64,000 nucleotides of DNA from Mycolicibacterium sphagni (GTDB taxonomy: Bacteria > Actinomycetota > Actinomycetes > Mycobacteriales > Mycobacteriaceae). The stretch covers positions 521,462-585,461 of the forward strand of contig NZ_VBSB01000003.1 of the NCBI RefSeq assembly GCF_013337765.1, in the 5' to 3' direction. Position 1 is the stretch's first letter. Each line of letters opens with the position of its first letter. Of the stretch, positions 50,342 to 62,302 are shown one piece after another. The notes beneath the pieces are model-generated. The model had not been told where the DNA came from and did not search any database. It saw only the letters and a program-made list of their open reading frames with translations. Made by a program: the position numbers and the translations under genes.

Positions 50342-50977
50342 TCAGGCGGCGGCGCCCCGGCGCACCAGGGACAGCACCACCGCGGCGGCGGCGAACAGTC
50401 CCGAGAACGTCCGGTTCATCGCGGTCTGCTGGCGCGGCGTGCGCAGCCAGCCCAACAGCCGGGCCGCCAGGCCGGTGTAGGCGCCCATCACCACCAGGTC
50501 GACGACCACCATCGTCGCGCCGATGGCCAGGTATTGGGGGAGCAGCGGGGCGGTCGGAACCACGAACTGTGGCAGCACCGCGAGTAGGAACACCAGGCCC
50601 TTGGGGTTGGTGACGTTGACCAGAATTCCACGTACGAGCAATGCCAGCCGCCCGCCACTGGCTTCGGGTTTGAGCTGTTCGCCCAGGTCGAGAGGGTGGG
50701 CGCGCCATTGGCGGACGGCCAGGTAGACCAGGTAGACGACGCCGATCCATTTGATGACCGTGAATGCGATGACCGATTGCGCGACCGCCGCCCCCAGGCC
50801 CACCGCGACCGCCGCCAGCTGCATCATCAGGCCGATCTCCAGCCCGGTGATGCTCCAGTAACCACGGCGCAGGCCGTATGTCAGGCCGGTCGCCATCGAC
50901 TGGATGGCACCGGCGCCAGGGGACACACTGATCGCGATCGCGGCGCCGACGAAGGCCAGCCACAGCTCCCATTGCAT
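50342..50977 (-). CDS. LysE/RhtB-family amino acid exporter
   Basis: A 211-residue six-helix exporter. The family signature is near the N-terminus ([25 protein letters not shown]), followed by [16 protein letters not shown] and the loop [21 protein letters not shown]. The ATG at 50977 is preferred; the frame continues upstream into the hisD leader region. It is divergent from hisD, separated by 78 bases. Substrate could be homoserine, threonine, lysine or another amino acid; adjacency to his genes does not decide it. Confidence 0.88.
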   Translation of the reverse strand: MQWELWLAFVGAAIAISVSPGAGAIQSMATGLTYGLRRGYWSITGLEIGLMMQLAAVAVGLGAAVAQSVIAFTVIKWIGVVYLVYLAVRQWRAHPLDLGEQLKPEASGGRLALLVRGILVNVTNPKGLVFLLAVLPQFVVPTAPLLPQYLAIGATMVVVDLVVMGAYTGLAARLLGWLRTPRQQTAMNRTFSGLFAAAAVVLSLVRRGAAA

Positions 50978-51055
50978 AACGGCAGTATCCGGGCCGCCGC
51001 ACCCTGGGCCCAACGGATTTTTATTCGAGTGCATCGATACGGGACAATTGAACCG

Positions 51056-54133
<3,078 letters not shown>

Positions 54134-54137
<4 letters not shown>

Positions 54138-54754
54138 CAGCTAGATCCGTCGTGGTCCTGGACTACGGCTCGGGCAACCTGCGCTCGGCGCAACGGGCGC
54201 TGGAACGCGTCGGCGCCGACGTCGAGGTGACCGCCGACGCGCAGCGTGCGCTGAACGCCGACGGTCTTGTCGTTCCCGGCGTCGGCGCGTACGAGGCATG
54301 CATGACGGGCCTGCGCGGGATCGGCGGCGAGCGCATCATCGCCGAGCGGGTGGCCGCGGGCCGACCGGTGCTGGGAGTCTGCGTGGGTATGCAGATCCTG
54401 TTTGCCAGGGGCGTGGAGTTCGGGGTGGAGTCGACGGGCTGCGGCCAGTGGCCGGGATCGGTCACCCGGCTGGATGCCCCGGTGATCCCGCATATGGGCT
54501 GGAACGTCGTCGACGCGGCGCCGGGCAGCCTGCTGTTCAAGGGGTTCGACGCCGACACCCGGTTTTACTTCGTGCACTCCTATGCCGCACAGAAGTGGGA
54601 GGGCGCACCTGACGCGCTGCTGACCTGGGCCACCCACCACGCGCGGTTCCTGGCCGCCGTCGAGGACGGTCCGCTGTCGGCGACACAATTTCATCCGGAG
54701 AAGAGCGGTGACGCCGGTGCGGCGCTGCTCGCGAATTGGGTTGAGGGGCTGTAA
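54134..54754 (+). CDS. hisH: Imidazole glycerol phosphate synthase, glutaminase subunit
   Basis: Class I glutamine amidotransferase that feeds ammonia to HisF. The 206-residue protein has the nucleophile Cys in [10 protein letters not shown] and the His/Glu pair in [10 protein letters not shown], plus the oxyanion strand [12 protein letters not shown]. It starts with GTG, overlapping the hisB stop (GTGA). HisF is three genes downstream. Confidence 0.95.
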
Positions 54755-54756
54755 GA

Positions 54757-55491
54757 GTGCCACTGATTTTGTTGCCTGCCGTCGACGTGGTCGAGGGTAA
54801 GGCGGTGCGCCTGGTGCAAGGCAAGGCCGGCAGCGAGACCGAGTACGGCTCGGCGCTGGACGCCGCGCTGACCTGGCAGCGCGACGGTGCCGAATGGATC
54901 CACCTGGTGGATCTCGACGCCGCGTTCGGCCGCGGGTCCAACCGCGAGTTGCTCGCCGAAGTGGTCGGCGCGCTCGACGTGAAAGTCGAACTGTCCGGCG
55001 GTATTCGCGACGACGAGTCACTGAAGGCGGCGCTGGCCACCGGCTGTACCCGGGTCAACATCGGCACCGCAGCACTGGAGAACCCGCTGTGGTGCGCCGC
55101 GGCGATCGCCGAGTACGGCGACAAGGTGGCCGTGGGGCTGGACGTGCAGATCGTCGAAGGCGAGCATCGGCTACGCGGCCGCGGCTGGGAGACCGATGGC
55201 GGCGACCTGTGGCACGTCCTGGAACGCCTTGACAGCGAAGGCTGCTCGCGGTTCGTGGTCACCGACGTCACCAAGGACGGCACACTCACCGGGCCCAACC
55301 TCGACCTGCTCGAGGGCGTGGCCGAGTGCACCGACGCTCCCGTGATCGCGTCCGGCGGGGTGTCGAGCCTGGATGATCTGCGCGCGATCGCAACGCTGAC
55401 CGACAGTGGGGTAGAGGGCGCGATCGTCGGAAAGGCGCTCTATGCGGGCCGATTCACGCTGCCGGAGGCGCTGGCCGCGGTGAGTCAGTAA
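54757..55491 (+). CDS. priA: Phosphoribosyl isomerase A (HisA/TrpF dual enzyme)
   Basis: A 244-residue (beta/alpha)8 barrel. The HisA catalytic aspartates are in [10 protein letters not shown] (strand 1) and [15 protein letters not shown] (strand 5), with phosphate-binding SGGIRD and ASGGVSS. In mycobacteria this locus encodes PriA, which also isomerises phosphoribosyl anthranilate because no separate trpF exists; that second activity is inferred from the lineage. The GTG at 54757 follows the hisH stop by 2 bases. Confidence 0.93.
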   Translation: MPLILLPAVDVVEGKAVRLVQGKAGSETEYGSALDAALTWQRDGAEWIHLVDLDAAFGRGSNRELLAEVVGALDVKVELSGGIRDDESLKAALATGCTRVNIGTAALENPLWCAAAIAEYGDKVAVGLDVQIVEGEHRLRGRGWETDGGDLWHVLERLDSEGCSRFVVTDVTKDGTLTGPNLDLLEGVAECTDAPVIASGGVSSLDDLRAIATLTDSGVEGAIVGKALYAGRFTLPEALAAVSQ

Positions 55492-55495
55492 CCCG

Positions 55496-56314
55496 ATGGC
55501 AGTGCAGTCGGCAGACCTCGAGGCCCTGGTGGCCCAGGCGGCGGTGATCCTGGACGAGGCGTCCAAACCGTTCATCGCCGGGCACCGGGCCGCGTCTGCC
55601 GTGCAGAAGAAGGGCAACGACTTCGCCACCGAGGTGGACCTCGCCATCGAACGCCAGGTGGTCCAGGCACTGGAATCGGCCACCGGGATCGGGGTACACG
55701 GAGAAGAATTCGGCGGTGCGCCACTCGATTCCCCGCTGGTCTGGGTGCTCGACCCGATCGACGGCACGTTCAACTACGCCGCCGGATCACCGATGGCCGC
55801 GATCCTGCTGGGCCTGCTGCGCGACGGTGAACCGGTCGCTGGCCTGACCTGGCTGCCGTTCAGCGATCAGCGCTACAGCGCGGTCGTGGACGGACCGGTG
55901 TACTACAACGGCGTCGCCCAGCCGCCGATCGGACACAGCGAGATCGGGCAGTGCGTGGTCGGCATCGGCACGTTCAACGTCGACTGGCGAGGCCGGTTCC
56001 CTGGCCGCTATCGGCTTGCGGTGCTGGAGAATCTGAGCCGGGTCTGCTCGAAGCTGCGGATGCACGGTGCGACCGGCGTCGACATCGCCTACGTGTCGGG
56101 CGGAGTCATGGGCGCGGCCATCAGTTTCGGCCACCACATCTGGGACCACGCCGCCGGCGTAGCGCTGGTGCGCGCCGCGGGCGGGATCGTCACCGACCTG
56201 GCCGGCCAGCCGTGGACCCCGTCGTCAACCTCGGCGCTGGCTGCCGCACCGGGCGTGCACGCCCATGTCATGGAGATCCTGGACAGGGTCGGCCCACCGG
56301 AGGATTACCTGTAA
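55496..56314 (+). CDS. impA: Inositol-monophosphatase-family phosphatase in the his operon
   Basis: A 272-residue Mg2+/Li+-sensitive phosphatase fold corresponding to M. tuberculosis impA (Rv1604). Metal ligands are visible in [22 protein letters not shown] (the D-P-x-D-G-T signature) and the C-terminal [10 protein letters not shown]. Inositol-1-phosphatase activity has been the usual assumption, but its place between hisA and hisF makes a histidine-pathway role (histidinol phosphatase, or a metabolite-repair step) worth considering. Its stop shares a base with the hisF start (TAATG). Confidence 0.88.
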   Translation: MAVQSADLEALVAQAAVILDEASKPFIAGHRAASAVQKKGNDFATEVDLAIERQVVQALESATGIGVHGEEFGGAPLDSPLVWVLDPIDGTFNYAAGSPMAAILLGLLRDGEPVAGLTWLPFSDQRYSAVVDGPVYYNGVAQPPIGHSEIGQCVVGIGTFNVDWRGRFPGRYRLAVLENLSRVCSKLRMHGATGVDIAYVSGGVMGAAISFGHHIWDHAAGVALVRAAGGIVTDLAGQPWTPSSTSALAAAPGVHAHVMEILDRVGPPEDYL

Positions 56315-57087
56315 TGGACGTCGCCGTACGTGTGATTCCCTGCCTGGACGTGGACGCAGGCCGCGTGGTCAAGGGTGTGAACTTCGAAAACCTGCGTGAC
56401 GCGGGCGATCCCGTCGAACTCGCCGCCGCCTACGATGCCGAAGGCGCGGACGAGCTGACGTTCCTGGACGTCACGGCATCCTCGTCGGGGCGCTCGACGA
56501 TGCTCGACGTGGTGCGCCGCACCGCCGAGCAGGTCTTCATCCCGCTCACCGTCGGCGGCGGCGTGCGCTCGGTGGCCGACGTCGACATGCTGCTGCGCGC
56601 CGGCGCGGACAAGGTGTCGGTGAACACCGCAGCGATCGCCCGTCCCGAGCTGCTGGCCGAGTTGTCCCGGCAGTTCGGCTCGCAGTGCATCGTGTTGTCG
56701 GTGGACGCCCGCACGGTGCCTGCCGGCTCGGCGCCGACCCCGTCGGGCTGGGAGGTCACCACTCATGGCGGACGACAGGGGACCGGTATCGACGCCGTCG
56801 AATGGGCAACGCGCGGAGCCGAACTCGGAGTCGGCGAGATCCTGCTGAACTCGATGGACGCCGACGGCACCAAGGCCGGATTCGACCTGAAGATGCTGCG
56901 CGCGGTGCGTAAGGCCGTCACGGTGCCGGTCATCGCCAGCGGCGGCGCCGGTGCGGTCGGCGATTTCGGGCCTGCGGTCCAGGCCGGCGCGGATGCGGTG
57001 CTGGCGGCCAGCGTCTTCCACTTCCGTGAGCTCACCATCGGACAGGTCAAGGCGGCGATGGCCGCAGAGGGCATAGTGGTCAGATGA
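56314..57087 (+). CDS. hisF: Imidazole glycerol phosphate synthase, cyclase subunit
   Basis: Forms IGP and AICAR from PRFAR and ammonia. The 257-residue barrel has [18 protein letters not shown] (catalytic Asp in strand 1), [17 protein letters not shown], the second Asp in [14 protein letters not shown] and [11 protein letters not shown]. The ATG at 56314 is within the impA stop region; a longer open frame upstream lies inside impA and was rejected. Coupled to hisI by ATGA. Confidence 0.95.
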   Translation: MDVAVRVIPCLDVDAGRVVKGVNFENLRDAGDPVELAAAYDAEGADELTFLDVTASSSGRSTMLDVVRRTAEQVFIPLTVGGGVRSVADVDMLLRAGADKVSVNTAAIARPELLAELSRQFGSQCIVLSVDARTVPAGSAPTPSGWEVTTHGGRQGTGIDAVEWATRGAELGVGEILLNSMDADGTKAGFDLKMLRAVRKAVTVPVIASGGAGAVGDFGPAVQAGADAVLAASVFHFRELTIGQVKAAMAAEGIVVR

Positions 57088-57431
57088 GCCTCGATCCCGA
57101 TATCGCCAAGCGGCTCAAGCGCGACGCCAACGGGCTGTTCGCGGCGATCGCGCAGGAGCGCGGCACCGGCGACGTGTTGATGGTGGCGTGGATGGACGAC
57201 GAGGCGCTGGCCCGCACGCTGCAGACGCGGGAAGCCACTTACTATTCGCGCTCCCGCGGCGAGTACTGGGTCAAGGGCGCGACGTCCGGACACACCCAGC
57301 ATGTGCATTCGGTGCGACTGGACTGCGACGGTGACGCGGTGCTGCTGGAGGTCGACCAGGTCGGCGGGGCTTGCCACACGGGCGATCACAGCTGTTTCGA
57401 CGCCGACCAACTCCTGGGTCCGGAGAGCTAG
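57084..57431 (+). CDS. hisI: Phosphoribosyl-AMP cyclohydrolase
   Basis: A 115-residue monofunctional PR-AMP cyclohydrolase (HisI without the HisE pyrophosphohydrolase). Seen: [26 protein letters not shown], the zinc/Mg region [11 protein letters not shown] and cysteines in [11 protein letters not shown]. Last gene of the his operon; hisG and hisE are not in the window. Seven bases separate its stop from the convergent pucR stop. Confidence 0.94.
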   Translation: MSLDPDIAKRLKRDANGLFAAIAQERGTGDVLMVAWMDDEALARTLQTREATYYSRSRGEYWVKGATSGHTQHVHSVRLDCDGDAVLLEVDQVGGACHTGDHSCFDADQLLGPES

Positions 57432-57438
57432 CGTCGGC

Positions 57439-58944
57439 TCATAAAGTCGCGGCGACGTCGCGGGCCTCAAAGGCCAGCCACAGTTCGGTGCGGTCGCGGG
57501 CGTTGTCGAGATTGCGACCGGTGAGCTCCTCGACTCGGCGCAGATGGCGCCGCATGGTGTGTCGGTGCACCTTGGCTGCATTGGACCCATCTTCGATCGT
57601 TCCTCCCGACGCGAGGAACGCCCTGAGCGATCTGATCAGGCCGGGACCATTCGGCGCGCCTTCCACCGTCCCGAGGACTGCGTCGGCGAACGTGGTGAGA
57701 CCGTCGGATGTGACGAGCTGCAACAGGACGTGAGCATTGCCGAGGCCCACTGCTTCGGTCAATCCCGTTCCACGGCGGCGTGATTCAGCCTGAGCCTGTC
57801 GCGCCTGCCGGTAGCTGGCACCGCAGTGGTGCGGCCGAACCGGCCCGCCGAGGCCGGCGTGAGCATCAGCGAGAGTGTGGTGCAGTCTGTCGACCACCTG
57901 CGGGTCCGCGGGCACGATCGCGGTCACCCCGGAGGCTGCGGTCAACATCAATGCCTCGGGTACGCCGTCGGCAACCGCGTCCGCCAGGTCGTCCGGCGTC
58001 AAGGACGGCGACGTTGCGCACAGCACCTGGATGCGTTCGGCGGTGAGGCCGACCGCCGCCAGCACCTGGGGTGCCCGTGCCGCATCGGTGCCGGCCAGTA
58101 GGCGTCGCACCACGTCTGCGCCTGGTCGTCGTTCGATCAACGCCATGGCATGGCGTCGCTCCATCTCGATCGACAACAGCGAGGCGGCGTATCCGGCGAC
58201 ACTGCTGGTGAATTGGTCGCCGAGGCGGCCCGCGGTGCGGCCGTACAGCAACAACCCTCGCAGTCGGTCGATGCCCAACGGCCGGATCGCGTAGCCGCCC
58301 GCCGGGTCGGAGTCCGCGAGGCTTGTGCGTAACCCCTTGCCGGCATGGCGGGCCAGGTAGTCGTGAATGGCTGCGCGGACGCCCTGCGATGGTCCGACGG
58401 CGTCGACGACCATACGTCCGGCGGGGTCGTAGAGCATTGCCCAGCCATCGATCTGCCGGCCGAACGCCGCGACGATCTCCAGCAGTGGTGCGTCGCCGGC
58501 CGCGGCGGCGGTCAGCGGCGCGTGGGCAGCCAGGATTCGGTCGGACAGGACGGCACGTTCACTGGCCATCCGCGCGTATACGGCCTGGGTGATGGCGATG
58601 AACGGGGTGGTGACCGGGACGGACAGCAGCGGCAGGTCGTGTTCGCGTGCGCCGGCGATGAGCCCGTCGGGGAGTTCACCGTAGGGCAGTGAACCACCCA
58701 GCCCGAGGATCAGGGCCGCGATTCGCTTGCGCTTCAACCGTGCCATGTAGTCGATCTGCTGCTCGGTGCTCGGGCGGATGCCGAGCCCGTCGCTCATCAA
58801 CAGCTCACCGCCGGCCAGCCATGGTGTGGGGTCTTGCTGCTCGCTCGCGTGCGCACCCGACAGTTCGACGTCCAGCAGGTGAGACCCGTGCGCGACGTGG
58901 ACGCGTAGGTCCTCGATGTCGACGATCGACCGCAGAGAAACCAT
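57439..58944 (-). CDS. PucR-family transcriptional regulator
   Basis: A 501-residue regulator with the PucR layout: an N-terminal purine-catabolism-regulator-like domain (residues ~8-125; GGELLMSDGLGI), a middle GGDEF-like/CdaR-type sensor region, and a C-terminal PucR helix-turn-helix (~440-498; AAKVHRHTMRRHLRRVEELTGRNL). Family members respond to small nitrogenous or aromatic metabolites and usually activate adjacent catabolic genes. It is divergent from a five-gene cluster with a permease and two amidohydrolase-like deacetylases, its probable target. The ATG at 58944 follows AAGGACC. Confidence 0.88.
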   Translation of the reverse strand: MVSLRSIVDIEDLRVHVAHGSHLLDVELSGAHASEQQDPTPWLAGGELLMSDGLGIRPSTEQQIDYMARLKRKRIAALILGLGGSLPYGELPDGLIAGAREHDLPLLSVPVTTPFIAITQAVYARMASERAVLSDRILAAHAPLTAAAAGDAPLLEIVAAFGRQIDGWAMLYDPAGRMVVDAVGPSQGVRAAIHDYLARHAGKGLRTSLADSDPAGGYAIRPLGIDRLRGLLLYGRTAGRLGDQFTSSVAGYAASLLSIEMERRHAMALIERRPGADVVRRLLAGTDAARAPQVLAAVGLTAERIQVLCATSPSLTPDDLADAVADGVPEALMLTAASGVTAIVPADPQVVDRLHHTLADAHAGLGGPVRPHHCGASYRQARQAQAESRRRGTGLTEAVGLGNAHVLLQLVTSDGLTTFADAVLGTVEGAPNGPGLIRSLRAFLASGGTIEDGSNAAKVHRHTMRRHLRRVEELTGRNLDNARDRTELWLAFEARDVAATL

Positions 58945-58952
58945 GGTGGTCC

Positions 58953-59001
58953 TTGTCCATTACGGCGTATGCAGGTAGACAGATTGTCCGTATTGGACCA
59001 T
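58953..59001. promoter_or_regulatory. Candidate PucR binding sites in the divergent gap
   Basis: TTGTCC occurs twice on the plus strand (58953-58958 and 58984-58989), 31 bases or about three helical turns apart. The second belongs to an inverted repeat ATTGTCC-GTATT-GGACCAT (58983-59001), whose 7-base arms pair at 6 positions. The sites sit between pucR and the first deacetylase gene, where the regulator should act. Confidence 0.45.
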
Positions 59002-59036
59002 GGGCAAAGCCGGCGTGCATGCCGCACTGTGATCAG

Positions 59037-59909
59037 GTGACCAACGCGTCAACCCCAGGCAACGCCGGCACCGTCGTGGTGTTGACGATCGCACTGGACG
59101 GCGAGACACCGGTGCTGGCCGCGGGGCGCAGATACGCCGAACACGCGATGGTGATGAGCCACCAGGCTTTCGAGCCACATGTCGCGGTCCCGCGGCTGCT
59201 GGACCTCCTCGCGGCCTACTCGGTACCTGCGACATTCTTCATCCCCGGGTTTGCCGCCGAGCGCTCGCCGGCAATGGTCGAGGCGGTGCTCGCGGCCGGG
59301 CATGAAGTGGCGCACCACTCCTACAGCCACCGGCCGCCGACGTCACTTTCCGAGGCCGACGACCGCCGAGAGTTCGAACGCGGGCTGGAGGCACTCGACC
59401 GGTTCGGAATCACACCGGCCGGGTACCGCGCACCGATGTGGTCTGCGTCTTGGCGCACACCGGAATTGGTCCGTGAATACGGCATGATCTATGACTCGAG
59501 CCTGATGGACGACGACAAGGCGTATGTCCTGCAGACCTCCCACGGCGATCTCGCCGAGATACCGCCGCACTGGTCGCTCGACGACTGGGAGCAATACGCA
59601 TACCTGCCGGCACCGCATCTGGGTTACCACATCAACAATCCGTTGGCTGTGTCGGCGATGTGGACATCCGAGCTGGCCGCGACGCGGCGGTACGGCGGCA
59701 CTTTCGTGCTCACCGGCCACGGATTCCTGTCCGGACGCGCTGGTCGTATCGAGGGCCTACGCCAATTCATCGAATCAGCCCTCGAATTCGGTGATGTGAA
59801 GTTCCGCAACGCCTATGACGTTGCCTGTGCGGCTCTTTCCGATGTCGCGACTGAACGCAAGAAACACGAGCGGGTCGACGTGGATTCCGCCATCTATCCA
59901 GATTGGTGA
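59037..59909 (+). CDS. Polysaccharide deacetylase-family (PuuE/HpPgdA-like) hydrolase, copy 1
   Basis: A 290-residue NodB-fold protein of the branch that includes allantoinase PuuE, cyclic-imide hydrolases and H. pylori PgdA. Motifs: ALDGE near residue 20 (copy 2 has FDIDAE here), ATFFIPG, the H-x3-H pair in GHEVAHHSYSH, YRAPMWSASW, LMDDDKAYVL, EIPPHWSLDD and the distal His in LTGHGFLSGR. No signal peptide is seen, so it probably hydrolyses a cytoplasmic small molecule rather than wall glycan. I chose the GTG at 59037 because it gives the same length and N-terminus as copy 2 (both 290 residues, MT-x(4-6)-GNA); an ATG at 59019 is the alternative. Confidence 0.85.
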   Translation: MTNASTPGNAGTVVVLTIALDGETPVLAAGRRYAEHAMVMSHQAFEPHVAVPRLLDLLAAYSVPATFFIPGFAAERSPAMVEAVLAAGHEVAHHSYSHRPPTSLSEADDRREFERGLEALDRFGITPAGYRAPMWSASWRTPELVREYGMIYDSSLMDDDKAYVLQTSHGDLAEIPPHWSLDDWEQYAYLPAPHLGYHINNPLAVSAMWTSELAATRRYGGTFVLTGHGFLSGRAGRIEGLRQFIESALEFGDVKFRNAYDVACAALSDVATERKKHERVDVDSAIYPDW

Positions 59910-59933
59910 ACACCACGACCGAGAGGTTGATCC

Positions 59934-61376
59934 GTGACCGACGCAATTTCTGATGGCAATCCACTGTTCGGCGTCGAACGCCATGGCTTCGAGCACATCC
60001 CCGAAGCCGAACGGGCAATGACGTTACGGGACACCGCCTTTCTCTGGGTGGGGACGAATCTCAACCTGTTTTTCGTCTCGGTCGGGGCGGTCGCAATCTC
60101 ACTCGGCCTGAGCCTGTGGCAGGCGCTGCTCGCGTGCATCGTCGGCAATGCGCTGTTCGTTCTGGTCGGGGTGGCCTCGGTCGGCGGAGCACGCGCCGGA
60201 CTGCCCGTCGTGACCTTCACCCGCGCGGTGTTCGGCGTACAGGGAAACCGCGTCAACGCATTCCTCGCCTGGGTTTCCTCGGTGGCCTTCGAAGCCATCA
60301 ACACGATCTTCGGCGCCTTCGCGCTGCTGGCCCTGTTCCGCCACCTCGGCTGGGCGGAGCCCGGCACTGCGGGAAAGCTTCTCGCGGTGGTGGCTCAATT
60401 GGCGCTCAGTGGCGGAATCGCCGTACTGGGCCACGCGACCATGGTGTACCTGCAGAGGATCTTCGCGGTCCTACTGACCGTGGCGCTGGTGCTGGTGTTC
60501 GCGTTCTCGGCCGGCGGAGTGCAGTGGCGACACCCGGCCGAGTTGTCGGGGTGGGCCGCACTGGCGGTCTTCACCGTGGCGTGCGCGATCATCGCCTCGG
60601 GGCCGATCTCCTACCTGTACAACGCCCCCGACTGGGTCCGTTACCTGCCCAGCAAGACCGGTGCCCGCTCGATCATCCTCAACGTCACTCTCTCCGGCGG
60701 ACTGCCGGCACTGGCGTTGTGCATGATGGGCGCCCTGCTTGCCTCGCAAGGCGACATGTCCGATCCGGTGGCCGGAGTCGAACCCTTCGTGCCGACATGG
60801 GTTTTCCTGATCTACGTCATCGCCGCGGTGGGCGGATCGGTGGCGAACAACGTCGTCACCTACTACTCGTCAGGTCTGGCGATGCAGTCGGTCGGGATTC
60901 CGATGCATCGTTACGCGGCGACGGCGGTGGATACTGTGATCAGCACCGCGATCGTTCTGTATGTCCTCTTCGTGCAGGACTTCACCACCGCGCTCAACGA
61001 TTTCGTGGCGCTGATGATCGTGTGGCTTGCGCCGTTCGCAGGGGTTTGGCTGACCGACGGCATCCTGCGGCGCTGGCACTACGATCCGGTGGCTGTACAC
61101 GCCGTCAAACGCCATCAGGGCAGCGTCTACTGGGGATGGAACGGCGTGAACCTGCGTGGATTCTCAGCCCTGCTGGCCGGTGTGGCGGCCTGTCTGCTCA
61201 CCATCAATGCGCCTGTCTACCAAGGGCCGATAAGTCGACTGCTCAACGGGGCCGACCTCACCTGGATCGTCGGGTTCGTGGTCAGCGGGCTCACCTACTG
61301 GGGGCTGAGCCGCATCGCCGACCGCGCTGGGGATGCCGAGTCTCCACTGCTGGCGGCCGCCGAGAACCGATCGTGA
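59934..61376 (+). CDS. NCS1-family nucleobase/allantoin-type permease
   Basis: A 480-residue permease of the cytosine/purine/uracil/thiamine/allantoin family with about 12 membrane helices. Seen: the amphipathic N-terminus GFEHIPEAERAMTLRDTAFLWVG, TM1 GTNLNLFFVSVGAVAISLG, VVTFTRAVFGVQGNRVNAFLAWVSSVAFEAIN, and SYLYNAPDWVRYLPSKTG. The substrate is probably an uncharged nitrogen heterocycle or ureide taken up with Na+ or H+. It starts with GTG at 59934 after GAGAGG, 24 bases downstream of the first deacetylase, and overlaps the next gene. Confidence 0.9.
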   Translation: MTDAISDGNPLFGVERHGFEHIPEAERAMTLRDTAFLWVGTNLNLFFVSVGAVAISLGLSLWQALLACIVGNALFVLVGVASVGGARAGLPVVTFTRAVFGVQGNRVNAFLAWVSSVAFEAINTIFGAFALLALFRHLGWAEPGTAGKLLAVVAQLALSGGIAVLGHATMVYLQRIFAVLLTVALVLVFAFSAGGVQWRHPAELSGWAALAVFTVACAIIASGPISYLYNAPDWVRYLPSKTGARSIILNVTLSGGLPALALCMMGALLASQGDMSDPVAGVEPFVPTWVFLIYVIAAVGGSVANNVVTYYSSGLAMQSVGIPMHRYAATAVDTVISTAIVLYVLFVQDFTTALNDFVALMIVWLAPFAGVWLTDGILRRWHYDPVAVHAVKRHQGSVYWGWNGVNLRGFSALLAGVAACLLTINAPVYQGPISRLLNGADLTWIVGFVVSGLTYWGLSRIADRAGDAESPLLAAAENRS

Positions 61377-62302
61377 CGGCGGTTCTGGTCACCGGAGGCG
61401 CCGGTTTCGTCGGCCGACACCTGGTCGAAGCCTTAGCGGCGCGCGGCACGACGGTGGTCAGCTACAACCGAGATTTCGTGGCCTGCTCTGACCTCAATAT
61501 TCTTGCGGTACAAGGTGAATTGTTCGACATCCCCAGGCTGACCAGCGTCCTGCGAGACCATCGCGTCGAGCGGATCATCCACACCGCGGGGCAGTCACAC
61601 CCCGAAATCTCCGTCGAGCTACCGATGACGACGTTCGCCGCCAACGTCGACGGCACGCTCGGGGTGTTCGAGGCGGCTCGCATGAGTGGGACGGTCACGC
61701 GGATCGTGAACTTCTCCTCGGAGTGTGCTTACGGTCATCAGGATGAGCAGGCGATGGTGGTCGAATCGGCGTGCCCACTTCCGAACACGCCCTACGGCGT
61801 GACGAAGGTCGCCACCGAGTTGCTCGGCAGGGTGTACCGGGATATCTACGGTGTGGACATCGTGTCGCTGCGCGTCACCGAGATCTATGGCCCCGGGCTT
61901 CGGATGCCGGAGGTCCTGAAGGACATGATCCACGCGGCGAACCAGCACAAGGCCTTTCGCCTCGAGACGGGATCGTCGCATCGGTTCCAGTTCGTCCACG
62001 TCAGCGATGTTGTGCGTGCCGCGGTGCTGGCCTGCGGCCACGACCAGCTGCCCCAGCATGTGTACAACATCTCCGGCGGAGAACAGGTCACCCTGGCACA
62101 GGCCGCCGCGCTCGTGTGCGCTCAATTCCCGCACGCAACGATCGATGTGGGCCCCGGCCAGCTGCCAGGTTGGGACCGGCAGGGTGAGTTCGACATCAGT
62201 GCTGCCGAACGTGACTTCGGCTATCGGCCGCGGGTGTCCCTGGCGGAGGGGATCGCCGACTATGCGGACTGGCTGGCCACGACGGTCGGGGTGATGGCGT
62301 GA
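61373..62302 (+). CDS. NAD-dependent epimerase/dehydratase (extended SDR)
   Basis: A 309-residue extended short-chain dehydrogenase. The NAD site is VLVTGGAGFVGRHLVEAL, the active-site Tyr/Lys pair is in NTPYGVTKVATELL, with an upstream Ser in NFSSECAYG. Late features (RVTEIYGPGLRMPEV, QFVHVSDVVRA, YNISGGEQVTL) are those of nucleotide-sugar epimerases, but here the neighbours suggest a different hydroxylated substrate. The GTG start overlaps the permease stop (GTGA) and its own stop overlaps the second deacetylase the same way. Confidence 0.87.
   Translation: MTAVLVTGGAGFVGRHLVEALAARGTTVVSYNRDFVACSDLNILAVQGELFDIPRLTSVLRDHRVERIIHTAGQSHPEISVELPMTTFAANVDGTLGVFEAARMSGTVTRIVNFSSECAYGHQDEQAMVVESACPLPNTPYGVTKVATELLGRVYRDIYGVDIVSLRVTEIYGPGLRMPEVLKDMIHAANQHKAFRLETGSSHRFQFVHVSDVVRAAVLACGHDQLPQHVYNISGGEQVTLAQAAALVCAQFPHATIDVGPGQLPGWDRQGEFDISAAERDFGYRPRVSLAEGIADYADWLATTVGVMA

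Noticed and set aside
50978..51055. T-box or attenuator before hisD
   Set aside because: The leader is only 78 bases with no His codon run, specifier stem or antiterminator that I can see.
59037..59909. Calling the deacetylases peptidoglycan or chitin deacetylases
   Set aside because: No signal peptide or membrane anchor, and the neighbours (NCS1 permease, PucR) point to small-molecule metabolism.
60116..61372. Long open frame upstream of the epimerase
   Set aside because: It lies out of frame inside the permease; the GTG at 61373 gives the normal NAD-binding N-terminus.
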